Position numbers and translations under genes: made by a program. A DNA stretch of 37,837 nt from an uncultured bacterium (GTDB taxonomy: Bacteria > Bacillota_I > Bacilli_A > RF39 > UBA660), in contig CAMNUE010000017.1 of NCBI GenBank assembly GCA_946560065.1, positions 1 to 37,837 on the forward strand, written 5' to 3'. This document shows positions 1 to 8,782 of this stretch, piece by piece (position 1 is the stretch's first letter; each line of letters opens with the position of its first letter). The notes beneath the pieces are model-generated. The model did not search any database, was not told where the DNA came from, and saw only the letters and a list, made by a program, of their open reading frames with translations.

Positions 1-60
1 TAAAATCACAATAATAAGGAGTATTATGATAGTACAAAGATATTTCTCTGATTTTCTCAT
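1..60 (-). CDS. partial gene, N-terminal membrane anchor (unknown)
   Basis: Only the first 20 codons lie in the window, and the gene runs leftward off the edge. The start is the ATG at 60-58. It is well placed behind a near-perfect ribosome binding site, AAGGAGGTGAAATT, read leftward from 74 to 61. The peptide begins with a short charged stretch (MRKSEKY) followed by an unbroken run of Leu/Ile/Val, typical of an N-terminal transmembrane segment or signal anchor with the N-terminus inside. Nothing more can be said about its function. It is divergent from the Nudix gene at 200. Confidence 0.6.
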   Translation of the reverse strand, partial: MRKSEKYLCTIIILLIIVIL

Positions 61-199
61 AATTTCACCTCCTTCCACTTTAAAAGTAAAGGAGAATAGT
101 ACCCAAACTAACTAAATATTCCTATAAATATTATACTATTAGTGATAGATAAAAAACAAGTAAACAAATGAGAATTATATAAAAATATTGGAGGCTTGA

Positions 200-772
200 A
201 TGAAAAATAACTACTTAAAAATTTTAGATGATTATTTGTTATTATTTCCTGAAGAAAAGGAAAGACAAGCTAGGTTATTAGGTTATTTGGAAAAATCAAA
301 TGATAAAGAGATAATAGATTGGAATAACTTTATCGGTCATATAGTTGCTGGAGGTTTTATTTATGCCAAAGAGGAACATAAATTTTTAGTTTTATACCAT
401 AAAGATTTAAAAATGTTTTTATATCCAGGCGGACATGTTAATGACAATGAGAAGAATCCATTACAAGCTGCTAAAAGAGAAATTATGGAAGAGACAGGTT
501 TAAGTAATCTTGAACAATTAAAATTATCTGAAAATGAGCAAATTCCACTAGATATTGATACTCATTTAATTGGATATAACGAAAGATTAAACATACCAGC
601 ACATTATCACTTCGATTTTAGATATTTATTTATAGTAGATAAGATTTCTAGAATAAAAATTGAGCAAAATGAACTATCTAATTATAAATGGATAGATATT
701 TATGAATTAAAAAATGATTTAAACTATGGAAAAATAGTAAATAAAATTGAAAATATTATTAATAAATTATAA
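200..772 (+). CDS. Nudix hydrolase
   Basis: This is a 190-residue soluble protein of the Nudix superfamily, which hydrolyses nucleoside diphosphates linked to another moiety. The Nudix box lies at residues 77-101: GGHV, then AAKREIMEETGL with the metal-binding REXXEE glutamates intact. There is one extra residue between the first Glu and the Arg compared with the textbook spacing, as in several Nudix subfamilies. Residues 1-45 are helical and precede the Nudix fold. The ATG at 200 follows TTGGAGG at 188-194. The substrate cannot be deduced. The gene stands alone, divergent from the partial gene at the left edge. A weak TGATT/AATCA hairpin just after the stop may end the transcript. Confidence 0.85.
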   Translation: MKNNYLKILDDYLLLFPEEKERQARLLGYLEKSNDKEIIDWNNFIGHIVAGGFIYAKEEHKFLVLYHKDLKMFLYPGGHVNDNEKNPLQAAKREIMEETGLSNLEQLKLSENEQIPLDIDTHLIGYNERLNIPAHYHFDFRYLFIVDKISRIKIEQNELSNYKWIDIYELKNDLNYGKIVNKIENIINKL

Positions 773-840
773 AAATGATTTCAAAAATCAATAATTTATA
801 ACCTATATTATAAAAATATTTACTACATGCTTCATGCTAC

Positions 841-948
841 ATAATAAGGGTAATACTATCCTTATTATGGCGAGAACTTTAGTGGCTATGCCACTAGTTC
901 CGCTCATAAATGTATTTTGGATACTATGCAATGCCATAGTATTTTTTA
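841..948 (+). ncRNA. candidate structured RNA with three hairpins
   Basis: Seen directly: hairpin 1 pairs 841-849 (ATAATAAGG) with 860-868 around a 10-nt loop. Hairpin 2 pairs GCG at 870-872 with CGC at 901-903, GAAC at 874-877 with GTTC at 897-900, and TAGTGGC at 880-886 with GCCACTA at 890-896. Hairpin 3 pairs ATACTATG at 921-928 with CATAGTAT at 935-942 and is followed by TTTTTT, a terminator-like shape. The loop of hairpin 1 (ATACTAT, 853-859) is complementary to the 3' arm of hairpin 3 (ATAGTAT, 936-942), so two exclusive folds are possible. It is not a known RNA family to me. It could also be a small palindromic repeat element. The transcribed strand is inferred from the T-tract. Confidence 0.35.
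921..948 (+). terminator. terminator-like hairpin 3
   Basis: A perfect 8-bp stem ATACTATG/CATAGTAT with a 6-nt loop is followed by six T residues. The stem is AT-rich, so it would be weak. It would end any transcript through the hairpin cluster about 470 bp before the next gene. Confidence 0.4.
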
Positions 949-975
949 ATATTTAAAATTAATGATACAAAACAA

Positions 976-1344
976 AAGCTAAAAATATACTACCATTTTA
1001 CTACTTTTAAAAGCGAAAATATAAGAAATTATAAAAGTATATGTGAATATCTTCCAAATATAAAAATGCCGTAAACATCCATAAATAAAGGTTATAATGA
1101 CATTTAAGAACTTATAAAAAGATAATCAAAAAATTACTATATTTTTGTATAAAAAAATTCCTAGAAAAGTATAAAATTACTATTTCTAAAAGCATATAAA
1201 AAATCCAATAATTCATATTTAATTTCTAGTATCTTTCCTTTTATAAATAAGCAAACACTTGACAAAATAGGTAAGAGAAGGTTATCCTTTTTATATAAGA
1301 TAAAGAGAGTAGAAGATATACAAATTAAAGGTAATAATTATTAA
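976..1344 (+). pseudogene. eroded reading frame, possibly a glycan-locus gene
   Basis: One frame across this stretch carries five internal stops in about 122 codons, then stays open for 59 codons (1165-1341) before TAA. That is fewer stops than expected by chance in DNA this AT-rich. The open part contains a hydrophobic stretch followed by basic residues (SIFPFINKQTLDKIGKRRLS), reminiscent of C-termini of polysaccharide-synthesis enzymes. That resemblance is impressionistic and no family can be named. Lying directly before a broken pyruvyl transferase, it fits a decaying polysaccharide locus. It may be chance. Confidence 0.22.
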
Positions 1345-1421
1345 GATAAGCTACATACTAATCTTAAATAGTTCTAATAATCATATCTATCTATTATCTT
1401 TACAGGATTAGGGAGTTCAAT

Positions 1422-3812
1422 ATGAAAAAAATTTTAATGTATGGTATCGGCTCATATTAAAATAGAGGAGTCGAAGCAATAGTCAAATCAACTATTGATC
1501 AATTAGATAAAGACTTTAAGGTAACAATCGCAAATCTATACAATGAAGAAAATAGTAAGAAGTATAAAAATCAAGTTGCCAAGTATATCCCACAAATTTC
1601 TTTAAAGAATAAAATTTCAGATACTTATACTAAGGACAAAGAAAAGTTAAGAAAAATTCAAAAAGACACAATTCTAGAAATAGATAAAAATGATATCTGT
1701 ATTTCTTGTGGTGGAGATAACTATTGCTACAATGCTAGTGATTGGTTATATGTAATGGATGAAGCTAGTAAAAATAAAAATAAGAAATTAGTTCTTTGGG
1801 GTGCTTCATTATACGATGAAATAAATGATATAAATTTAATAAATGATATGAATATTTTTGATCTACTTTATATCAGGGAAAGCATTTCCTATGATGCTAT
1901 TAAAAATTACGTAGACGAAAAGAAATTATTTTTGTGTCCTGATCCAGCCTTTTCTCTTAGTGTAAAAGAAATAAAGTTAGATGATTGGTATAAGAATAGA
2001 AAAATAATTGGAATAAACTTATCGCCATTCACAATTAACGACGAAAATAAAGAGGCCTATCCTGCAATTTTAAAACTAGTGGATTATATCTTAAAAAATA
2101 CAGATTATAGTATTGATTTAATCCCTCACGTTACTCAAAAAGAATCAAATGATATCACAATATTAAAAAAGATTTATAATCAATATAAGGGAGATAGAAT
2201 TCATCTAGTAGAAGATAAGTATGATTGTTGTGAAATTAAATATGTTATTTCTAAGTATGATTTATTAATAGCCTCAAGAACTCACGCCTCAATTGCTGGC
2301 TATTCTCAATGTATTCCTACTTTAGTAATTGGCTATAGTGTAAAAGCAAGAGGCATAGCTAAAGATATCTTTGGAACTTATGACAACTATGTCATTTCTT
2401 ATAAAAGCTTAACAGAAAAGAATATGCTTTATCTTTTTAAATGGTTTTTAAAAAACAAGAATTTAATCAAAGAAAGACTAGAAAAAGTCATTCCAGATAT
2501 GCGAGTTCGTGCAGGAAATGCGATGAAAGAAATTATTAATAAGTTAGAAGAAAACGAACTAAAAACAATTTGTAATAAAAAAGATTGCATCGGATGCTTA
2601 CTATGTAAGAATAAATGTCCTAAAGATGCCATCACAATAGAAAAAGATGACATGGGATATTGTTACCCTAAAATAGATTTAGAAAAATGTATCAAGTGCA
2701 ACTTATGTAGAGATGTCTGTCCCGTTAATAAACCAAAAACATCTCCAAAGAGTGAAAAAATTTGTTATGCCTGTAAATCAAAAAATGAAAATGTTAGATT
2801 AAACAGTTCATCAGGAGGATTTTTTCAAGTTTTAGCCACACAATTTATCAAGGATATGAATGGAGTAGTTTATGGTGCAAGTGTTATTAATGGTCAAACT
2901 AAACATATAAAGGTTTCTAAAGTAGCAGACTTGAAAAAGATACGTGGATCCAAATATACTCAAAGTATGATTATTGATATAATGCCTAATCTAGATGAAG
3001 ATATTAAAAATGAAAGAAATATTTTATTCAGTGGAACGCCTTGCCAAATAGACGCAGTCAAAAAACTAGCTAATAATTACAAAAATATCTATTACGCTTC
3101 AATTATTTGTCACGGAGTAATGAACAATGATGTCGAAAAATTTGTGTTAAAAAGAAAAGGTTATCCAAAAAACTTTAAAGTAGAATATCATAGAAAAGAC
3201 ATTGCTTGGGATGCTCCAACTATAAAAATAGAAACAAAGACTAATGAAGAAGTAATTGCTTATGGTGACAGCGACTTAATGACATTGTACTTAAATAATA
3301 CTGTTTTAAGACATTCTTGTTATTCTTGTAAATTCAAAGGAAATAATAACTATAGTGATATCATTATGGGAGATTATTGGGGCGTTTTCAAACATCATAG
3401 TGAGATTTACGACAAGACAGGAGTTTCAGCAGTTATTATCAATACAAAAAAAGGTCAAAAGTTATTCGAAAAATTAAACTTACTATCACACCTAGATTAC
3501 GAAGAAACAGATTATAATAATATTGTTGAAGGTAATCCATTAATAGAAGATAGTGTTACTAGAACATTAGACAGATATAAATTCTTAGAGAATGCTAATA
3601 GAAATAGTATTGAACTAATTACAGAAAGAATTAAATTAAATAATGAAATTTCTGCTTTAAATACAAGATACGAAGAATTAATAGAAATAAAGGATTTTAT
3701 CTATAATCAAAAAGTAGACTTACAATTCCAATTAGACGAAATAAAAAATAGTAAAAGATGGAAAATAATTGATAAAGTAAGTAATTCAATTAATAGAGTT
3801 AGAGGTAAGTAA
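1422..3812 (+). pseudogene. polysaccharide pyruvyl transferase / FrhB iron-sulfur fusion, interrupted by TAA at codon 13
   Basis: The frame from ATG 1422 (GGGAG upstream at 1411-1415) reads MKKILMYGIGSY, then TAA at 1458-1460, then NRGVEAIVKSTIDQL and on without a break to 3812, 796 codons in all. GIGSY-x-NRGVEA is the expected N-terminal motif of polysaccharide pyruvyl transferases, so the stop lies inside a conserved motif and probably replaced a Lys (AAA to TAA). Domains: pyruvyl transferase at about 1-370. Two 4Fe-4S ferredoxin motifs (CIGCLLCKNKCP and CIKCNLCRDVCP) follow at about 388-440. FrhB-type F420 hydrogenase beta-subunit domains come next, and a C-terminal coiled coil ends in SKRWKII, common in surface-glycan enzymes. 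The next in-frame ATG is at 1755, which would delete the N-terminal third of the transferase domain. It is probably inactive or a shortened product. Confidence 0.75.
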
Positions 3813-3845
3813 AAAGACAAGATAAAAAATATCTTGTCTTTTTAC
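3811..3845. terminator. bidirectional terminator between convergent glycan genes
   Basis: A perfect 14-bp stem, AAAAAGACAAGATA (3811-3824) with TATCTTGTCTTTTT (3830-3843) around five A residues, is flanked by A-tract and T-tract, so it works in both directions. It overlaps the stop of the fusion gene and precedes the 3' end of the leftward glycosyltransferase. Confidence 0.85.
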
Positions 3846-3858
3846 TACTTACCAATAA

Positions 3859-4890
3859 TTATTTTCTTCTATTATTCAAGTTTTCTTCTAATGTGCTAGA
3901 TAGGTCCTCTACTGTATAATTTTCATCTTCCTCTACGATATCTCTTAATCGCTCTAATTCCATAAAGCCTACTCTAGAAGATAATAGTTCTATTGGTATT
4001 TGCCGCCAATCCCCATATTTCTTTGTTGTAATAGAAATAACCTGTTTACAAATTTTTTTCTTAATCTCCAAGGATACATCCCATTCCATAACCTCACTTG
4101 CTCTTTGCAAGCAAGCAGCCACTTGAATAAACTTAATTTTATCTTCAAATACATCAAATCTATCTGATTCTTTAGTCTCTTTTTCAAGTTGATCAGTAAC
4201 AGTAAAAATGTCTAAAAAGTTTTCGTTAACTTCGTACCCCTTTGCAGAAACCCCATTATTACCACGTCTATAGAAATAATCGGGGTTATTAAAACAAAGA
4301 ATATTATTAGCATTAAACAATTTAGCAAATGTAAAAGAAACATCCTCCCACATTCTATTCTCTAGGAAACCCTTACCCTTAACTGTATCTCTTCTAAATA
4401 ACTTATTACAAACAGAAGGTGATTAATCCAAAATTATTTCTGGGTTAGACAAAATAGAATATAATTTACCTTCGTCCCTTCTAAGAGAATTAAATCCATT
4501 TTCCAAATAACTACTATTTTTGGTGAAAATAAGCCCAGTTATAATAACTTCAGGATTATTATTACTTTTGGCAGCATTATACATTGTTTCATACATGCTA
4601 CTATTTACATAATCATCACTATCCAAGAATCCTATATAATCGCCACTAGCTAGTTCTATTCCTCTGTTTCTTGCGGCTCCCTGTCCCATATTTTTCTCAT
4701 TTTTTATAAGTTTAATCTTTTCAGGATATCTATTTTTATATTCTGCCATTATTTGAAAACTATCATCTTTAGAAAAATCATCTACAACAATAATTTCTAT
4801 TTCATCCAAACTTTGATTGATTAACGAATCCAAACAATCTCTTAAATGATTAGAAGAATTATAAACAGGTACAATAATACTTACTTTCAT
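3859..4890 (-). pseudogene. family 2 glycosyltransferase interrupted by TAA at codon 156
   Basis: Read leftward from ATG 4890 (GGAGATGA upstream), the gene gives a GT-A nucleotide-sugar domain. It has VSIIVPVYN at 3-11, VVDDFSKDDS near 35-44, and the metal-binding FLDSDDYV near 88-95. Codon 156 is TAA (4425-4423). The same frame then continues SPSVCNKLFRRD to MWEDVSFTF and ends at 3859, for 343 codons in total. NKLFRRD and the ED of WEDVSF are typical of the second half of GT2 enzymes, the ED being the acceptor-site region. The stop therefore separates donor and acceptor halves and neither fragment should be active. It lies convergent to the broken pyruvyl transferase fusion, suggesting the whole polysaccharide locus is decaying. 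A sequencing error or population variant is possible. Confidence 0.8.
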
Positions 4891-5196
4891 CTAACTCATC
4901 TCCATCTCAATCTTATCACATAATCAGGTTAAATAAGTCAATAATAATAGCAAAAGATTAATTGTAACTGTCAATATAGAAAAATAAATAAAGTTGTGTT
5001 AAGATATATCGAAAATATTTAAAATAATCTTAAACTTCCTAAAATAGGTAATATAATGATTATACATACAGTAATAATAAATAATCTATAAGACTTCAAC
5101 ACAGAATTGTGAGTCAAAAAGAAAAATGAGTGAGCTATATAGAAAATAAAGATAATAGAAAGTTAATAGAAAACAAGTGATATAGGAGGGATTGTC
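4891..5196. other. 306-bp divergent intergenic region
   Basis: AT-rich spacer between the leftward glycosyltransferase and the rightward HipA-like gene. A TATAAT at 5052-5057 is a possible -10 element but has only a poor -35 (TTAAAC, 5030-5035). No gene remnant, repeat or strong hairpin was seen. Confidence 0.5.
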
Positions 5197-6183
5197 ATGG
5201 AATCAGTAATGCCAGCTACAGTTAATAGAGATAAAGGATATATTAATCTTGATGAAATACTAAAGCTACCACCTATAAAAAGCTTTGAGGAATTAGTAGA
5301 GACTTTAAAGGAAAACAAAAAAGTTACTATAAAAAGTATTAGTAACCATAACAATAATAAACAATTAGTTTTTAGTTTTAAATATAATAACATAGAGTAT
5401 TTTTATAAGTATGATTGTCCCAGAGAACCTTTTAAACTAAGTCCCTATAATGAATTAGTAGCATGTGAAATAGCTGATGACTTATTTATTCCTCATGTTA
5501 ATTATGATTTAGCAACTGTCTGTGGATTTAAAGGACTTATATCCAAAGATTTTCGTCAAGATTATGTACAATATATATCGGGAAAAGAATTTCTTATTAA
5601 TAATCATCCCTTAGGTAATGAGAATAATATTGCAAGTCTTAACAACTTAGAAGATATCTGGCTTGCCTTAGAGGAACATTATGATAGAAAACCAGAGTAT
5701 CAAAATATAGTCAGTAAAGTGATGCAAAAAATTGTCAACATGTTCCTTTTTGACATATTAACTGGTCAAGTAGATAGAGGTGATACTAATTGGTGGCTTA
5801 TAGAATATCCAAATGGTCTGCTTGACTTACAACCTTTATTCGATAATGTAAGAATTTTAATTCTGCATCACCAACTAGCAACAGAACGTTACCCCTCAGT
5901 TTCAAAAATTCTTTTAACTGTAAATCAAGATGTTGGCAGATATTGTGAGGATAATTTAGAAGAATTTCTAAAGGTTAGTGACCAAGAATTTAATCAAACC
6001 TTACTTAATATTCTATGGACTATAAGTCAAGAAAATCTTCAAAAAGTATTTATTAGAATAGAGGAAAAAACTAAATATCACATGCCCAACGAATTAAAAC
6101 AGTTTTATCTAAAAGAATTCGATTCTCAATTAAATTTTATTACTGATACCTATGATAACATAATGTCTTCTAAACACAGATAA
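5197..6183 (+). CDS. HipA-like (CtkA-like) protein kinase domain protein
   Basis: This 328-residue protein resembles the HipA/CtkA serine-threonine kinase fold. FYKYD at about 69-73 and YNELVACEIADDL at 84-96 fit the N-lobe. The catalytic loop GQVDRGDTNWW at 190-200 supplies the catalytic Asp193 and metal-binding Asn198 at the HipA spacing (D-x4-N). PLFDN at 213-217 supplies the DFG-like Asp216. The His normally following DR/DD in the catalytic loop is Gly195 here. HipA proteins phosphorylate translation factors or tRNA synthetases and are often paired with a small HipB-type antitoxin. No such gene is adjacent here, so it is an orphan. ATG 5197 follows AGGAGGG at 5184-5190. Family assignment rests on motifs only, and the substrate is unknown. 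Confidence 0.6.
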   Translation: MESVMPATVNRDKGYINLDEILKLPPIKSFEELVETLKENKKVTIKSISNHNNNKQLVFSFKYNNIEYFYKYDCPREPFKLSPYNELVACEIADDLFIPHVNYDLATVCGFKGLISKDFRQDYVQYISGKEFLINNHPLGNENNIASLNNLEDIWLALEEHYDRKPEYQNIVSKVMQKIVNMFLFDILTGQVDRGDTNWWLIEYPNGLLDLQPLFDNVRILILHHQLATERYPSVSKILLTVNQDVGRYCEDNLEEFLKVSDQEFNQTLLNILWTISQENLQKVFIRIEEKTKYHMPNELKQFYLKEFDSQLNFITDTYDNIMSSKHR

Positions 6184-6525
6184 TAATTTTTAGATATGAT
6201 TTTTATTCATTCTTAATTTCAATTGGATTTTACTAAATATTATCATATCTGATAAAATAATTAACGAAGATGAGTTTTTAAAAGTACACCATGGATCTAA
6301 AAGCTTATAAAGTAATTTAAATAAAGAGGTATTAGGATAATTTCTTAAGAGAAATAAAAGAATTGCAAAAAAACAATAAACTTAATCCTATTATAATACT
6401 TGAGGATATTATAAGTAATTCAAGCAATAAAATAGATAAAAGAATGGAAAAGATTATACTCCCAAATTTAAAATAATCAATTAGTTGATAATAAACATAA
6501 TAAGAATAGAAAGTGATGTGATAAT
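6184..6525 (+). other. 342-bp gap with possible gene remnants
   Basis: There is no intact gene. Two short open stretches in different frames look coding-like. One, read up to a TAA at 6309-6311, contains FLKVHHGSKSL, recalling the N-terminal HGSK motif of DUF3990 proteins. The other is open from 6336 to 6476, with no start codon near its beginning. AAAGTGATG at 6510-6518 is the probable ribosome binding site of uvrB. Confidence 0.35.
6336..6476 (+). pseudogene. short reading-frame remnant
   Basis: A 46-codon open stretch follows a TAG and ends in TAA, with mixed charged and Ile-rich composition (REIKELQKNNKLNP, then IDKRMEKIILPNLK). It has no plausible start or ribosome binding site. Together with the HGSK-containing fragment just upstream in another frame, it may be the frameshifted tail of a lost gene that followed the HipA-like kinase. 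Evidence is compositional only. Confidence 0.2.
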
Positions 6526-8478
6526 ATGTTCAATTTAGTATCAAAATTTAAACCATCTGGTGATCAACCAAAAGCTATAGAAGAATTAGTTAAAGGTATA
6601 AAAGAAGGAAAAAAAGAGCAAGTTTTATTAGGTGCAACAGGTACCGGAAAAACATTTACTATTGCTAATGTAATTAAGGAAGTCGATAAACCAACCTTAG
6701 TACTTGCTCATAACAAAACATTAGCAGGACAACTTTATTCAGAGTTAAAGGAAATTTTTCCAGATAATAAAGTAGAGTATTTTGTTTCGTACTACGACTA
6801 TTACCAACCTGAAGCTTATGTTCCTTCAACAGATACCTATATTGAAAAAGATTCCTCAATTAATGATGAGATAGATGAATTACGTCATGCAGCAACTTCA
6901 GCACTTATAAGTAGAAGAGATGTCATTGTAGTAGCTTCAGTATCTTGTATTTATGGTATCGGAGAAGTTGAAGAATATAAAAAGAAAATGTTAACTTTAA
7001 CAGTTGGTGATGAAGTAGAGAGAAATCAAGTTTTAACAAAATTAGTAGACATGCTTTATGAAAGAAATGATTTAGACTTTAAGCGTGGAACGTTTAGAGT
7101 TAGAGGAGATGTTTTAGAAATAATTCCAACGAACCAAAAAACAACAGGTTATCGTATAGAATTCTTTGGGGATGAAATAGATAGAATTTCGGAGATTGAC
7201 ACCTTAACTGGAGTAGTTACTACTAATCTAAAAAATGTTAGCATTTTCCCCGCTAGTCATTTCGTTGTTAGTGATGATAAACTTCATGAAGCCATAGGAA
7301 GAATAAAAAAAGAACTAGCAGAAAGATTAAAAGAGTTAAAAGAAAATAATAAATTATTAGCCGCTGAACGCCTAGAACAAAGAACAAACTACGATATTGA
7401 AATGCTAGAGGAAACAGGTTTCTGCTCTGGAGTAGAAAATTATTCAGCACCAATGGCTGGTAGGAAACCCGGTGAAACCCCAACAACTCTAATGGATTTC
7501 TTTCCAGATGACTATCTACTAGTAGTTGATGAATCTCATGTTACTCTTCCACAAGTACGTGGTATGTATAATGGAGATAGGGCAAGGAAAATGAATTTGG
7601 TAGACTATGGTTTCAGATTACCAAGTGCCCTAGATAACAGACCATTAAAATATGATGAATTTGAGAAAAAAATTAATCAAGCAATTTATGTATCAGCAAC
7701 TCCAGGAGATTTAGAGTTAGAGCATACTAATAACGAATATGTTGAACAAATAATTAGACCAACAGGGCTACTTGATCCAACTATAGAAGTAAGAAAGACG
7801 GAAGGTCAAATAGATGATTTAGTTGGTGAAATAAACGAAAGAATTGCTAGAGATGAAAGAGTATTAATTACAACTCTAACAATACGTATGGCCGAAGAGT
7901 TAACTAATTACTTAAAAGAATTAGATATCAAAGTAGCTTATCTTCATAGTGAAGTAAAAACATTAGAAAGAATGCAAATAATTCACGACGTACGTGCTAA
8001 AAAATATGATGTGCTTGTAGGAATAAATCTTTTACGTGAAGGACTAGACATTCCAGAAGTATCATTAATAGCCATTTTAGATGCAGACAAAGAAGGGTTC
8101 CTACGAAGCAACAGAAGTTTAATTCAAACAATTGGACGTTGTGCTAGAAATGCTCACGGACACGTCATTATGTATGGTGATAAAATAACTGATTCAATGC
8201 AAAGTGCTATTGATGAAACAATGCGTCGTCGTTCTATTCAAGAAAAATACAATGAAGAATATGAAATCACACCAAAAACAATAGTAAAAGAAATTAGAGA
8301 TGTTATTTCTAATACTGCAGAAGTCTCAGAAAGTGATAAACCAAAGAAATTAAGTAAAAAAGAACTCACTTTAACAATGGATAAAATTGAACAAGAAATG
8401 CGCGAAGCTGCGAAGAATCTTGACTTTGAAAGAGCAATGGAACTACGTGATATATTATTTGAAATGAAAACTCAATAA
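6526..8478 (+). CDS. uvrB: excinuclease ABC subunit B
   Basis: UvrB is the damage-verifying helicase-like subunit of nucleotide excision repair. It is loaded by UvrA2 and recruits UvrC. At 650 residues it is the usual length. Walker A is GATGTGKT at 36-43. The beta-hairpin motif is [29 protein letters not shown] is the Walker B region, and the superfamily 2 motif VI region is QTIGRCARN. The C-terminal UVR domain ([20 protein letters not shown]) that contacts UvrC is complete. The ATG at 6526 gives the canonical N-terminus [11 protein letters not shown]. Upstream AAAGTGATG is only a moderate ribosome binding site. No LexA box was found before it. uvrA follows after a 92-residue gene, so the usual uvrBA pairing is interrupted. 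Confidence 0.97.
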   Translation: MFNLVSKFKPSGDQPKAIEELVKGIKEGKKEQVLLGATGTGKTFTIANVIKEVDKPTLVLAHNKTLAGQLYSELKEIFPDNKVEYFVSYYDYYQPEAYVPSTDTYIEKDSSINDEIDELRHAATSALISRRDVIVVASVSCIYGIGEVEEYKKKMLTLTVGDEVERNQVLTKLVDMLYERNDLDFKRGTFRVRGDVLEIIPTNQKTTGYRIEFFGDEIDRISEIDTLTGVVTTNLKNVSIFPASHFVVSDDKLHEAIGRIKKELAERLKELKENNKLLAAERLEQRTNYDIEMLEETGFCSGVENYSAPMAGRKPGETPTTLMDFFPDDYLLVVDESHVTLPQVRGMYNGDRARKMNLVDYGFRLPSALDNRPLKYDEFEKKINQAIYVSATPGDLELEHTNNEYVEQIIRPTGLLDPTIEVRKTEGQIDDLVGEINERIARDERVLITTLTIRMAEELTNYLKELDIKVAYLHSEVKTLERMQIIHDVRAKKYDVLVGINLLREGLDIPEVSLIAILDADKEGFLRSNRSLIQTIGRCARNAHGHVIMYGDKITDSMQSAIDETMRRRSIQEKYNEEYEITPKTIVKEIRDVISNTAEVSESDKPKKLSKKELTLTMDKIEQEMREAAKNLDFERAMELRDILFEMKTQ

Positions 8479-8528
8479 AAAATGAAATCTAACTAAAATT
8501 GCTATCTATAAAAATATTCAAGTAAAAA

Positions 8529-8630
8529 TCAACAATTTCTGTGAACAAAATAAAAGCAAAAAAACATTCCACAATTTCTGTGGATAAAACAAACTCTAAA
8601 ATAATTGTAGTCACCAAAAATTGTGGATAA
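8529..8630 (+). repeat. array of three 17-bp dyads with two DnaA-box matches
   Basis: The units are 8529-8545 (TCAACA-N5-TGTGAA), 8568-8584 (TCCACA-N5-TGTGGA, perfect) and 8611-8627 (TCACCA-N5-TGTGGA). The right halves sit 39 and 43 bp apart. The second and third continue as TGTGGATAA (8579-8587 and 8622-8630), exact reverse complements of the DnaA box TTATCCACA. The same unit recurs after the uridine kinase, coaB and DUF4143 genes. Confidence 0.6.
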
Positions 8631-8727
8631 AAATCTCCTTAAATTTTAAAAAAAATATAATAATCAAAACTGAATGCTTACACAAAAATATGTAAATAGT
8701 GTCAAAAAAAAGATTATTAATAGAATA

Positions 8728-8759
8728 AGTTACGCAGTGTAACTAGGATATGGTAAAAT
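8728..8759 (+). promoter_or_regulatory. candidate operator and promoter of the small gene
   Basis: The palindrome AGTTAC-GCAGT-GTAACT at 8728-8744 has 6-bp arms and a 5-nt centre. It overlaps a poor -35 (TTACGC, 8730-8735), 18 bp before TAAAAT at 8754-8759. Such a symmetric site over a -35 suggests binding by a dimeric regulator. The regulator is unknown. Confidence 0.35.
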
Positions 8760-8782
8760 AAAAATATAAGGAGAGAATAATT

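Larger units (their letters stand above)
773..1421. other. 649-bp gap: hairpin cluster and eroded sequence
   Basis: There is no intact gene here. The left part (841-948) contains three consecutive hairpins, listed separately. The right part (976-1344) has a reading frame that looks like a decayed gene, also listed separately. A GGGAG at 1411-1415 before the ATG at 1422 serves the next gene. A TTGACA at 1259-1264 has no convincing -10 at the right distance, so I do not call a promoter. Confidence 0.6.
8479..8782 (+). other. 304-bp gap with dyad array and candidate operator
   Basis: This gap contains three copies of the TCCACA-N5-TGTGGA dyad (8529-8627) and a 17-bp palindrome (8728-8744) over the probable promoter of the next gene. 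No coding remnant was seen. Confidence 0.6.

Noticed and set aside
803..907. Leftward 34-codon hydrophobic open frame overlapping the hairpins (starts MSGTSGIATKV)
   Set aside because: No ribosome binding site before the ATG, and its sequence coincides with the inverted repeats. A small membrane toxin cannot be excluded but is not supported.
1259..1299. Promoter from TTGACA at 1259
   Set aside because: The only TATAAT-like element (TATAAG, 1294-1299) is 29 bp away, too far, and the 17-bp position has TTATCC.
1458..1460. Programmed read-through or recoding at the TAA
   Set aside because: No stimulatory structure seen downstream, and the neighbouring glycan gene shows the same kind of damage, so mutation is simpler.
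2429..2653. Leftward open frame inside the pyruvyl transferase gene
   Set aside because: Antisense shadow of a clear coding frame; it has no ribosome binding site.
6480..6525. SOS box before uvrB
   Set aside because: No GAAC-N4-GTTC-like sequence is present upstream of uvrB or uvrA.
8529..8630. Replication origin, because of DnaA-box matches
   Set aside because: No dnaA, dnaN, rpmH or similar origin gene, no AT-rich unwinding element with DnaA-trio pattern recognised, and similar arrays lie at several other places.
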